Shown here: positions 44,874-53,290 of the stretch, piece after piece
Numbering within the stretch: the stretch's first letter is position 1
Layout: each line of letters starts with the position of its first letter
Assembly: GCA_903871775.1 (NCBI GenBank)
Contig: CAIQIA010000006.1
Span: 1-64,000 of the forward strand
Source of the DNA: an uncultured cyanobacterium
Lineage (GTDB): Bacteria > Cyanobacteriota > Cyanobacteriia > PCC-6307 > Cyanobiaceae
Reading direction: 5' to 3'
DNA: 64,000 nucleotides
Notes under the pieces: model-generated
Database searches by the model: none
The model's input: only the letters and a program-made list of their open reading frames with translations
What the model was told of the DNA's origin: nothing
Made by a program: the position numbers and the translations under genes

Positions 44874-46659
44874 GTTCAGCCTCCAGGCGCGACGGACGGT
44901 CTTGAGCCCACGGGGAGGCCTGCGGATCCAGCTGTTGCTGTTGCTGCTGGCGGGGGGATTGCTGTTCCTCTGGCGCCTGAATGCCGTCGGCCAGGTCGAC
45001 GAGACCCCGGCCCTGTTCGCCGCGGCCGGCCGGGCCATGGCCGAAACCGGAGACTGGATCACCCCCCGGGTGAACGGTCACCCCCGGTTCGACAAACCGG
45101 TGCTCATCTACTGGCTGATCGGTCTTGGCAGCTCGTGGCTGCCGTCGGCGCTGGACCCCCTGGGCGGCCTCGCCGCCTGCCTGCCCTCGGCCCTGGCCAC
45201 CATCGCCGTGATGCTCGCCCTGGCCATCACGGTGCCCCTTGACCGCGGGGCCATGCCCACGGCCCCCCTGGCGGCGGGTCTGGCCTTCGCGCTCTCGCCC
45301 CTGGTGCTGGTCTGGGGACGGGTCTCGGTGAGTGATCCGCTGCTCACCGCCTGTGTGGCCGTGGCCCTGCTCGGGTTCTGGCGGGCCTACGCCGATCCCC
45401 ACAGCCGCCGGCCCTGGTTCGCCTGGCTGGCCCTGGGCCTGGCGGTGCTGGCCAAAGGACCCGTCGGTCTGCTGCTGCCCCTGCTGGTGCTGCTGCTGTT
45501 CGCCTGGCTGCAACGGGATGCCGGCGGCCTGGCCCGCGCGGTTCATCCGGCTTCAGGGCTGGCGCTGACCCTGGCGGTGGCCCTGCCCTGGTACCTGCTG
45601 GTCTGGCAGCGGGAGGGGGGCGCCTTCGTGCAGAGCTTCTTCGGGTATCACAACCTCCAGCGGTTCACCCAGGTGGTCAACCACCACGCCGGGCCCTGGT
45701 GGTTCTATCTGCCGGTGCTGGCCCTGGCGAGCCTGCCCTTTCTGCCGTTGCTGCTGCTGGGTCTGGCCTCTGGGGCCCGCGGGCTGCGGCGGCGGACGCC
45801 GCTGCGGGCGGCCGAATCGCTGCCCCGCTTCGCCCTCTGCTGGCTGCTGGTGGTGGTCGTGTTCTTCAGCCTTTCGGCGACCAAGCTGCCCAGCTACCTG
45901 CTGCCTGGCCTGCCGGCCATGGCCCTGCTGGTGGCCCTTGCCGACGGACCGCCACCCCAGCTGCGCACCGGCCGGCTGGGGTCGTTGCTGCTGCTGGCCC
46001 TGCTGGCGCTGGTGCTGCTGGTCGCCCCCCTCTGGCTGCCCCGGGTCCACGATCCGGAAATGCCCGGCCTGGCCGAGGCGCTGATCGCCAGCGGTCTGGT
46101 GAGGGGGGCCGGGATGCTGACCCTGGCGGCCGCGGCGGTCGGGGCGCTGAGGTTGTGGCGCCATCCGATGCCGAGGGCCTGGCTCCCGAGCGTGCAGCTG
46201 CCGCTGGTCCTGCTGGGCCCTCTGGTGCTCGCCCCCCTCGCCGGGCAGGTCGACCACATCCGCCAGGCACCCGTGCGTGCCATGGCCGCCACGGTCCGCC
46301 AGCACCTGCGCCCGGCGGAACCCCTGGCCATGGCGGGCATCAACAAACCTTCGCTGCACTACTACAGCCGCCAGGTGGTCCACTACGCCGGCCAGCCCCC
46401 CACCGGTCTGCGCAACCTCGGCGAGCAGCTGGGCTCCCCCACGGGCCCCCGCGACCCCTCCCCGACGCTGCTGCTGGTGATCGATGCCGGCACCGCGGCC
46501 CTGCCCCACTGGCGTGCCGTCCCCCACCGGTCCCTGGCGACCGCCGGGCTCTACCGGCTGTGGCGGGTCGAGCGGCAGGCCCTTGCGCAACTGTCAAGCG
46601 CCCTGGCCCGGAAGGGGGTGCCGTCCACCTGGCGCACGCACGATCCGGAGCGCTATTAA
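44860..46659 (+). CDS. GT39/ArnT-like membrane glycosyltransferase
   Basis: A 599-residue integral membrane GT-C enzyme using a polyprenyl-phosphate sugar donor. The first outer loop has NAVGQVDETPALFAAAGRAM with the Asp-Glu pair expected for catalysis, then GDWITPRVNGHPRFDKPVL. About 12 helices follow, then a soluble C-terminal domain. Targets in this family are lipid A, proteins or glycans; it cannot be narrowed here. Confidence 0.9.
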   Translation: MDGPRFSLQARRTVLSPRGGLRIQLLLLLLAGGLLFLWRLNAVGQVDETPALFAAAGRAMAETGDWITPRVNGHPRFDKPVLIYWLIGLGSSWLPSALDPLGGLAACLPSALATIAVMLALAITVPLDRGAMPTAPLAAGLAFALSPLVLVWGRVSVSDPLLTACVAVALLGFWRAYADPHSRRPWFAWLALGLAVLAKGPVGLLLPLLVLLLFAWLQRDAGGLARAVHPASGLALTLAVALPWYLLVWQREGGAFVQSFFGYHNLQRFTQVVNHHAGPWWFYLPVLALASLPFLPLLLLGLASGARGLRRRTPLRAAESLPRFALCWLLVVVVFFSLSATKLPSYLLPGLPAMALLVALADGPPPQLRTGRLGSLLLLALLALVLLVAPLWLPRVHDPEMPGLAEALIASGLVRGAGMLTLAAAAVGALRLWRHPMPRAWLPSVQLPLVLLGPLVLAPLAGQVDHIRQAPVRAMAATVRQHLRPAEPLAMAGINKPSLHYYSRQVVHYAGQPPTGLRNLGEQLGSPTGPRDPSPTLLLVIDAGTAALPHWRAVPHRSLATAGLYRLWRVERQALAQLSSALARKGVPSTWRTHDPERY

Positions 46660-46691
46660 ATTCCGGTGACAATTTTCTGAGTTGGTCAGGT

Positions 46692-47420
46692 TTGGACGCG
46701 TTCACAGACCGCGAGCTCGCCCGGCTGGGTCTCTTTGATGCGGCGTGGCGGTTCCGCCTGATGGACGCCGAGACGGCCGCGATTCCGGCGCCACCCCCCG
46801 GTCCTGAGGTGGAACAGGCCCTCGGACGGTTCCTCGCCGAACTGCAGCTCCAGGATCCGGCCGCCCGCCAGGCCTGGTGCCAGTCGCGGGGGCTGGAGGA
46901 GCAGGATCTGCTCAACATCGCCCTGCGTCCCCTGCGCTGGCAGACCTGGTGCGAGCAGCGCTTCGGCGGGTCGGTCGAGACCGAGTACCTGCGCCGGAAG
47001 GCCGAATTCGACCTGGTCACCTACTCGCTGCTGCGGGTGAGGGATGCCGACCTCGCGTCAGAACTGCACCAGCAGATCCGGGAAGGCGAGGCCAGCTTCG
47101 CCGACCTGGCCGCACGCCATTCCGAAGGGCCCGAGCAGCGCACGGGTGGCGTGGTCGGGCCCGTGCCGCTGGCCACCCCCCATCCCTCCCTGGCACGGCT
47201 GCTGCAGATCAGCCAGCCCGGTCAGCTCTGGCCCCCCAAGCTGCTCGAGGAGTGGTGGATCATCGTGCGCCTCGACACCCTCACCACCACCCAGCTCGAC
47301 GACCCCCTGCGCCGCCGGCTGGTAGTGGATCAGGGCGAGCAGTGGCTGCGGTCCCGTGTCCAGGAGGCCATCTCTGGGCAGAATCCGCCCGATGCCGATC
47401 CGTCCGCCGGACCCCGATGA
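46692..47420 (+). CDS. parvulin-like peptidyl-prolyl isomerase of a type I secretion module
   Basis: A protein of about 242 residues. The N-terminal 140 residues are helical (SurA-like); the C-terminal part is a PpiC-type domain (EGEASFADLAARHSEGPEQRT, GGVVGPVPL). No signal peptide is visible, so it should act in the cytoplasm. It overlaps the HlyB start as ATGA. The start is uncertain: TTG at 46692 is the first usual codon after the GT39 stop. The region just upstream (46655-46690) is AT-rich for this window and may hold a promoter. Confidence 0.8.
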   Translation: MDAFTDRELARLGLFDAAWRFRLMDAETAAIPAPPPGPEVEQALGRFLAELQLQDPAARQAWCQSRGLEEQDLLNIALRPLRWQTWCEQRFGGSVETEYLRRKAEFDLVTYSLLRVRDADLASELHQQIREGEASFADLAARHSEGPEQRTGGVVGPVPLATPHPSLARLLQISQPGQLWPPKLLEEWWIIVRLDTLTTTQLDDPLRRRLVVDQGEQWLRSRVQEAISGQNPPDADPSAGPR

Positions 47421-50400
47421 GTCTCTCTGCGGCGCTGGATCTTCTCAGCGGTTTTCAGCCCTTTGCCGGCCTGCCGGCCCACGAACAGTCGCGGCTCGCT
47501 GGGCTGCTGCGGCCTGTGCAGCTGCGGCCCGGCACCCGCCTGCACGACTTCAGTGAGCTGCCCCCTGCGGTGGTGCTGCTCCAGGACGGACAGCTGCGGG
47601 TGCTGGCCCAGGACAGCCGCGGTGAGTCGTACACCCTCGAGCGGGTGGAGGCGGGATGCTTCACCGGCTGGCTGCCGTTGCTGCGGGGGGTGCCGGGTCA
47701 GGTGGTGGCTGCGGCCCAGCCCAGCCGCGCCTGGCTGCTGCCCGCCGATGACTTTCTCGAGCTCCATCGCCGGCATGCGTCCGTCCGCGAGTTCTGCCGC
47801 GGGGGTGGCGCCCTTGAGCTCCTGGCGGTCGCTTCCGCCGATCCCCGCCCCGATCTCCTGCGCGATGCGGCCCTGCGGGACTGGGCCCGCCAGACCCCTG
47901 CCCAGCCCGCGCTCCTGCTCGACGGGCCCCGGCCGCGGGTGCCCGATGGCCACTGGCTGTTGAGCAGCGCCGCCGTCGAAGACCAGCCCGTGGGGGCCGT
48001 CCTGGAGGGCGGCGTCGAGCTGACGCTGAAGGGGCTGCTGCCCGCGCGTCTGCTGCCCCGTCCGGAGTCGTGGCCTCCGGTTTCGGCGGCACCGTCCAGC
48101 CCGGCGCTGACGTCGGATCCTGTGGTTCCGGCCGGTCCGCTGGCGGCGGCCCCCGCCACGCCCGAGGTGCTGGAGCCCGAGTGGGTGGAGGGCAGTGAGC
48201 TGGTGCCCCAGCTGCGCCAGGCCGAGGCCCTCCAGGACTGGTACGGCCGCCTCGGCGATGACGGCAGCTTCCCCCAGGTCGAGGGCAGCGGCCCCCTCGA
48301 TGAGCCCTTCGCCTGCCTGCGGATGCTGGCCAGGTCCTTCGACCTGCCCTTCCGACGCGACATCGTGCGCCGCATTCTTGACGATCAGCTGCAGCGCTCC
48401 GAAGGCAAGGGCATCACGCAGCTGCAGCTCGCCGCCGTCTGCGATCTGCTTGGTCTCAGTGCCTCCCTGCTCGAGGTCGACACGGCCCAGGTGCACCGTC
48501 TCCCCACGCCCGCGGTGCTGATGCAGGACGCCACCCATCCGGTGGTGCTCTGGTCGGCGGAGGGCGGTTCGCTGCTGCTGGGGGATCCGCGCCAGGGCCA
48601 GCGCCGCGTCTCCCGTGGCGAGCTCGCGCCCTTCCTCGGGGAGAACGGACGGCTGCCGGTGCTGTGCCTGCAGCGTTCGAGCGCCACCCCCAAGGCCCGC
48701 TTCGGCCTGGCCTGGTTCCTGCCGGCCATCCGCCAGCACCGCGGCATCCTCACCCAGGTGCTGGTGGCCAGCTTCTTCGTGCAGCTGTTCGCCCTGCTCA
48801 ATCCGCTGCTGATCCAGCAGATCATCGACGCGGTCATCAGCCAGGGCAACCTGCGCAGCCTCAATGTGCTGGGCACCCTGCTGGTGGCCATGGCCATCGC
48901 CGAGGCTCTGCTCGGATCCCTGCGCACGTACCTCTTCAGCGACACCACCAACCGGATCGACATTTCCCTGGGGTCGTCGATCATCGACCACCTGCTGCGG
49001 CTTCCCCTCGGTTACTTCGCCCGCCGTCCGGTCGGTGAGGTGGCGAGTCGGATCAACGAACTGGAGCGGATCCGGCGTTTCCTCACCGGCACCGCCCTGA
49101 CGGTGGTGCTCGATGCCGTGTTCTCGGTGATCTACATCGCCGTGATGCTGCTTTACAGCCCGATTCTCACCCTCTGGGCCCTGGCGGTGGTGCCCTTCTT
49201 CATCGGGCTCACCGCCGCCGCCGCGCCGGTCATCCGCCGCCAGCTGCGCGAACAGGCCGAGGCCAATGCCCGCGTCCAGAGCCATCTGGTCGAGACCCTC
49301 GGCGGCATGGAGACCGTCAAGGGCCAGGGCATGGAACTGCACAGCCGCTGGCGCTGGCAGCAGCTCTACGGCGGCCAGATCGCGGCCGGTTTCCGCAACA
49401 CCGTCACCAGCACCGCTGCCGGTTCGGCCTCCCATTTCTTCGAACAGCTCTCGGGTCTGCTGGTGCTGTGGGTCGGGGCCGGCCTGGTGCTGCAGGGCAA
49501 GCTCACCCTCGGCCAGCTGATCGCCTTCCGCATCCTGTCGGGCTACGTCACCAGCCCCCTGCTGCGGCTGGCGACCCTCTGGCAGAACTTCCAGGAAACC
49601 GCGCTGTCCCTGGAGCGCCTCTCCGACATCGTCGACCACCCCCAGGAGCTCGAGATCGCCGGCGCCCAGCTGCCGCCGCTGCCCCCGGTTCAGGGGGCGA
49701 TCCGCTACGAGCGGGTCAACTTCCGCTTCGGCAGCGGCGGTCCGCTGCAGCTGGTCAACGTCGATCTCGACATCCCTGCCGGGAGCTTCATCGGCATCGT
49801 CGGCAGCAGCGGTTCAGGCAAGAGCACCCTGCTCAAGCTGCTCACCCGCCTCTACGACCCCCTCGAGGGGACGATCCGGGTCGATGGCTACGACATCGCC
49901 AAGGTCGATCTTTATTCCCTGCGTCGCCAGATCGGCGTGGTGCCCCAGGACAGCCTGCTGTTCGACGGCACCGTGCAGGAGAACATCGCCCTCACCCGGC
50001 CCGATGCCGATTTCGAGGAGATCATGGCGGCGGCCCAGGTCGCCTGCGCCCACGATTTCATCCAGCAGCTGCCTGCCGGTTACAGCACCTCGGTGGGGGA
50101 GCGGGGCTCGGGGCTGTCGGGCGGCCAGAGGCAGCGTCTGGCCATCGCCCGCATGGTGCTGAAGCAGCCCCGCCTGCTGGTGCTCGATGAGGCCACCAGT
50201 GCCCTGGATGTCGACACCGAACAGCAGCTCACCCGCAACCTCAGCCAGGCCTACCGGGGTCGCACGGTGTTGTTCATCACCCACCGACTGGGCACTCTGC
50301 GCCACGCCGACCGCATCATCGTGATGCACGAGGGAGCGGTCGCCGAACAGGGCAGCCACGAACAGCTGCTGGCCCTCGGGGGCCGTTACGCCACGCTCTT

Positions 50401-50428
50401 CCGCCAACAGGAGTCCGCCCTCGCATGA
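47417..50428 (+). CDS. type I secretion ABC transporter (HlyB) with cNMP-binding domain
   Basis: A 1003-residue fusion. Residues 10-130 form a cyclic-nucleotide-binding fold (RPGTRLHDFSELPPAVVLL, VEAGCFTGWLPLLRG). A Pro/Ala linker follows (about 200-255). Residues 270-420 are a C39 peptidase-like domain in which the catalytic Cys is replaced (DEPFACLRML) while His remains (ATHPVVLW), so no leader cleavage is expected. The six-helix exporter domain and an ABC ATPase follow: Walker A from about 796 (GSSGSGKST), signature LSGGQRQR near 900, Walker B LVLDEAT near 924. The inactive C39 domain fits RTX-type cargo. Overlaps both neighbours by 4 bases. Confidence 0.93.
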   Translation: MSLSAALDLLSGFQPFAGLPAHEQSRLAGLLRPVQLRPGTRLHDFSELPPAVVLLQDGQLRVLAQDSRGESYTLERVEAGCFTGWLPLLRGVPGQVVAAAQPSRAWLLPADDFLELHRRHASVREFCRGGGALELLAVASADPRPDLLRDAALRDWARQTPAQPALLLDGPRPRVPDGHWLLSSAAVEDQPVGAVLEGGVELTLKGLLPARLLPRPESWPPVSAAPSSPALTSDPVVPAGPLAAAPATPEVLEPEWVEGSELVPQLRQAEALQDWYGRLGDDGSFPQVEGSGPLDEPFACLRMLARSFDLPFRRDIVRRILDDQLQRSEGKGITQLQLAAVCDLLGLSASLLEVDTAQVHRLPTPAVLMQDATHPVVLWSAEGGSLLLGDPRQGQRRVSRGELAPFLGENGRLPVLCLQRSSATPKARFGLAWFLPAIRQHRGILTQVLVASFFVQLFALLNPLLIQQIIDAVISQGNLRSLNVLGTLLVAMAIAEALLGSLRTYLFSDTTNRIDISLGSSIIDHLLRLPLGYFARRPVGEVASRINELERIRRFLTGTALTVVLDAVFSVIYIAVMLLYSPILTLWALAVVPFFIGLTAAAAPVIRRQLREQAEANARVQSHLVETLGGMETVKGQGMELHSRWRWQQLYGGQIAAGFRNTVTSTAAGSASHFFEQLSGLLVLWVGAGLVLQGKLTLGQLIAFRILSGYVTSPLLRLATLWQNFQETALSLERLSDIVDHPQELEIAGAQLPPLPPVQGAIRYERVNFRFGSGGPLQLVNVDLDIPAGSFIGIVGSSGSGKSTLLKLLTRLYDPLEGTIRVDGYDIAKVDLYSLRRQIGVVPQDSLLFDGTVQENIALTRPDADFEEIMAAAQVACAHDFIQQLPAGYSTSVGERGSGLSGGQRQRLAIARMVLKQPRLLVLDEATSALDVDTEQQLTRNLSQAYRGRTVLFITHRLGTLRHADRIIVMHEGAVAEQGSHEQLLALGGRYATLFRQQESALA

Positions 50429-51606
50429 GCCAGCTCGTTCCCATCAACCGCGGCGATCTGCAGGAGGTCCGTCTCCGCCCCGCCCCCACCTGGAGCCGGG
50501 CCCTCACCTGGGGGATCATCGGCACCGCCAGCTTAGGGTTCATCTTCGCCCTGGTCACCCGCATCGACGAGGTCGTGCCCGCCCAGGGGCAACTGGAACC
50601 CGTGAGCTCGCTCAAGCCCATCAAGGCGGTGCAGGCGGCCGTCGTCGACGAGATCTTCGTCAAGGAGGGCCAGCTGGTGAAGCCCGGCCAGCCCCTGATC
50701 CGCTTCGACACCGACAAGTCGGTGGCCCAGGCCAGCACCCTGCAGACGCAGCAGGGCCTCGAACAGCAGCGCTTCGGCGAGCAGGTGCGCACGTCCCTCG
50801 CCCGTCGCCAGGCCCTGGCCGCCAAGCGCGACAGCCTCGTGGCCAAACGCAACAGTGATGTGCTCACCCTGGGCAACGAGCAGGAGATCCTCTCCCGCTA
50901 CGAACCCCTGGCCCGCCAGGGGGCCCTGCCCGAGCTTCAGTATCTGCAGCAGCGCAACCGGATCCAGCAGATCCAGTCTGAGATCGCCCAGGCCGAGGCC
51001 GAGATCCGCCAGACCGAGTCGGAGATCGGTGAGGTTGACGCCAACCTGCTCAAGGAACGCAAGGAGAGCGAGCAGCAGCAGGTGAGCCTGGCCCGCCAGG
51101 GGGTCGAGGCCCGCGAGAACCTGCAGACCGAGGTGCTCAGGGCCCCGGTTGCCGGTCGTGTCTTCAATCTCGTTCCCACCAGTCCCCGTTATGCCGCCTC
51201 CCCCGGGGAGGAACTGCTCAAGATCGTTCCCGATGGCTCCCTGCAGGCCAAGGTCTATGTCACCAGCAAGGACGTGTCGTTCGTCAAACCGGGCAAACGG
51301 GCCGAGGTGCGCCTCGATTCGTATCCCTTCACCGAATATGGCTCGATCGTGGGCAAGGTGAAACGCATCGGCACCGAGGCGTTGCCGGCCGATGAGCAGA
51401 ATCCCCAGCCCCGCTTCCCCGTGGTGGTGACCCTCGAGACCCAGAGCCTCTACCGCAACGGTCGGGCCTATCCGCTCAAGTCAGGGGAAACGGTCACCAC
51501 CAACATCATCCTGCGGGACAAGCGGGTGATCACCCTGCTCACCGATGTGATCGACAGGGCCCTGGATGCCTTGCGGCCCATCAAGTCGCCGACGGGCGAC
51601 CGCTGA
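50425..51606 (+). CDS. HlyD family periplasmic adaptor
   Basis: A 393-residue membrane fusion protein. One membrane helix near residues 28-47 (LTWGIIGTASLGFIFALV), lipoyl-like halves (VDEIFVKEGQLVKPGQPL and LRAPVAGRVFNL), a long coiled coil between them (about 95-235) and a beta-barrel end. It bridges the HlyB transporter and an outer-membrane TolC channel, which is not in this window. ATGA overlap with hlyB. Confidence 0.94.
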   Translation: MSQLVPINRGDLQEVRLRPAPTWSRALTWGIIGTASLGFIFALVTRIDEVVPAQGQLEPVSSLKPIKAVQAAVVDEIFVKEGQLVKPGQPLIRFDTDKSVAQASTLQTQQGLEQQRFGEQVRTSLARRQALAAKRDSLVAKRNSDVLTLGNEQEILSRYEPLARQGALPELQYLQQRNRIQQIQSEIAQAEAEIRQTESEIGEVDANLLKERKESEQQQVSLARQGVEARENLQTEVLRAPVAGRVFNLVPTSPRYAASPGEELLKIVPDGSLQAKVYVTSKDVSFVKPGKRAEVRLDSYPFTEYGSIVGKVKRIGTEALPADEQNPQPRFPVVVTLETQSLYRNGRAYPLKSGETVTTNIILRDKRVITLLTDVIDRALDALRPIKSPTGDR

Positions 51607-52066
51607 GGTCGTTCCCCTGCCTCTGGCAGAAGGCACAGCGTCCCCAGCGTTCCAGTTCGCCCGGCGGTGCCGGGCAGCGGCAGGCTGGACAGGTCACCAT
51701 GGCGCTCTGCCTCGGGCGGCTTGGGTGGCTTTCCCAGTCGCTGATGGTGACGTCGACGGCGGTGGGCGAGGCTCGGACCGCCTCCCGCTGTTCGATCCTG
51801 AGATCGCGCACCGGGTGCCCCGCCGCCCGCAGGGCGCCCAGCAGCTGATGGCGGCTGAAGCGCAGGGCCTGCAACCAACTGGGATGGTCGGCTCCCACCC
51901 AGAGCACCCCCCCCTGCAGGCGCAGGGGCCGGCAATGGTCGGCCAGGGGGCTGCCGACGATGCGCGGCCAGGCCTGCCAGAGGCCCGCCAGCCCGCCGTC
52001 CCGTCGCCAGTCGTCGGAGAGCACCTCCAGGCAGCGGCCCAGGGAGGTGCCACGGGGATCGGCCAT
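51581..52066 (-). CDS. DUF721/DciA-like protein with C-terminal zinc finger
   Basis: A 161-residue protein. The N-terminal 100 residues match DUF721/DciA (AWPRIVGSPLADHCRPLRLQ, LWVGADHPSWLQALRF), the family that loads or stabilises the replicative helicase DnaB in bacteria without DnaC. The C-terminus carries two Cys pairs, CPACRCP and CAFCQRQ, about 15 residues apart, likely binding zinc. This tail is not part of the minimal DciA domain. Convergent overlap with hlyD of 26 bases. Confidence 0.82.
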   Translation of the reverse strand: MADPRGTSLGRCLEVLSDDWRRDGGLAGLWQAWPRIVGSPLADHCRPLRLQGGVLWVGADHPSWLQALRFSRHQLLGALRAAGHPVRDLRIEQREAVRASPTAVDVTISDWESHPSRPRQSAMVTCPACRCPAPPGELERWGRCAFCQRQGNDLSGRPSAT

Positions 52067-52122
52067 GGCGCCAGGTTAAAGCGGACGGCCATCCGACCCT
52101 GGTGGCCCCCGTCGGGTCTGGC

Positions 52123-52128
52123 TAGGGT
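52123..52128 (+). promoter_or_regulatory. -10 box of the Vipp1/PspA gene
   Basis: TAGGGT predicts a start near 52135, 22 bases before the ATG. Confidence 0.4.
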
Positions 52129-52156
52129 CGCTGCAGCCCCGCTCCACCCCCGCCCC

Positions 52157-52924
52157 ATGGGCTTCTTCGAACGACTCAGCCGCCTGTTCCGGGCCAACCT
52201 CAACGATCTGGTGAGCCGGGCCGAGGATCCCGTCAAGATCCTGGATCAGTCGGTCGCCGACATGCAGGCGGACCTGATCAAGCTGCGCAGTGCCGTGGCC
52301 ACCGCCATCGCCAGCCAGAAACGCATTCAGAACCAGGCCGAGCAGGCCGAGAGCCAGTCGCGCACCTGGTACGAGCGGGCCGAGCTGGCCCTGAAGAAGG
52401 GGGAGGAGGATCTGGCCCGGGAAGCCCTCAGCCGCCGCAAGACCTACCAGGAGACGGCCACGGCCCTCAATGCCCAGCTGAGCAGCCAGACCACCCAGAT
52501 CGACGCCCTCAAGAAGAACCTGATGGCGCTCGAGGGCAAGATCGCCGAGGCGCGCACCAAGAAGGACATGCTCAAGGCCCGGGCCCAGGCGGCCCAGGCC
52601 CAGGAGCAGCTCCAGGGTGCCGTCGGCGGACTCAGCACCGATTCCTCGATGGCGGCGTTCGAGCGCATGGAGGAGAAGGTTCAGGCCATGGAGGCCAGGG
52701 GCCAGGCCGCCGCTGAGCTGGCCGGCTCCGACCTCGAGAGCCGCTTTCAGAGCCTCGAGGCCGGTGGTGATGTGGATGCCGAGCTGGCTGCCCTCAAGGC
52801 CAGCCTCAACCACACCCCGGTGGCCCTGCCCGACGAGAGCCGCAAGCCCCAGCTGCAACCGGCCCAGGCGGCCGAGGTCGACCAGGAGCTGGAACAGCTC
52901 AAGCGCTCGATCGACAGCCTCTGA
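52157..52924 (+). CDS. vipp1: PspA/IM30 (Vipp1) family protein
   Basis: A 255-residue coiled-coil protein of the ESCRT-III-like PspA/Vipp1 family that binds and remodels membranes; in cyanobacteria it is needed for thylakoid upkeep. The N-terminal amphipathic helix is GFFERLSRLFRANLNDLVSR, then DPVKILDQSVADMQADLIKL and long helices to about 210. A C-terminal extension (VDQELEQLKRSID) beyond the PspA core favours Vipp1 over PspA, but both types exist in some cyanobacteria. Confidence 0.9.
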   Translation: MGFFERLSRLFRANLNDLVSRAEDPVKILDQSVADMQADLIKLRSAVATAIASQKRIQNQAEQAESQSRTWYERAELALKKGEEDLAREALSRRKTYQETATALNAQLSSQTTQIDALKKNLMALEGKIAEARTKKDMLKARAQAAQAQEQLQGAVGGLSTDSSMAAFERMEEKVQAMEARGQAAAELAGSDLESRFQSLEAGGDVDAELAALKASLNHTPVALPDESRKPQLQPAQAAEVDQELEQLKRSIDSL

Positions 52925-52941
52925 CCGCCGACGGGCCCCCA

Positions 52942-52947
52942 TAGGAT
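52942..52947 (+). promoter_or_regulatory. -10 box of the thioredoxin gene
   Basis: TAGGAT predicts a start at about 52954, one base before the in-frame GTG at 52955 and 16 before the GTG at 52970. Confidence 0.35.
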
Positions 52948-52969
52948 CGGTGCAGTGCTCTGCCCTGCT

Positions 52970-53290
52970 GTGGCTGTTCTGACCCTCACCGATGCCAACT
53001 TCCCGGAGCAGGTGCTGCAGGCCAGCGGCCCGGTGCTGGTTGACTTCTGGGCGCCCTGGTGCGGCCCCTGCCGGCTGGTGGCGCCCCTGATGGACTGGGC
53101 CAGCGAGACCTATGCCGGTCGCCTCACGGTCGGCAAGCTCGAGGTCGATGGCAATCCGCAGCAACGGGATGCCTTCAGGGTTCAGGGGATCCCCAGCCTG
53201 CTGATCTTCCGCGACGGCGCCGAGGTCGTCCGCCACGAGGGCGCCATCACCCGACCCCAGCTGCAGGCGCTGCTGGATGCGCACCTCTGA
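52970..53290 (+). CDS. thioredoxin
   Basis: A 106-residue cytosolic disulfide reductase with the canonical active site WAPWCGPCR, VDGNPQQRDAF and cis-Pro in GIPSLLIF. I prefer the GTG at 52970 (AVLTLTDANF); the GTG at 52955 would add five residues. Its end overlaps the next aminotransferase by 14 bases. Confidence 0.94.
   Translation: MAVLTLTDANFPEQVLQASGPVLVDFWAPWCGPCRLVAPLMDWASETYAGRLTVGKLEVDGNPQQRDAFRVQGIPSLLIFRDGAEVVRHEGAITRPQLQALLDAHL

Noticed and set aside
47330-49639. A 769-codon minus-strand open frame opposite the HlyB transporter
   Set aside because: The sequence is Gln/Gly/His-rich with no domain, and lies antisense to a gene with clear ABC transporter motifs.
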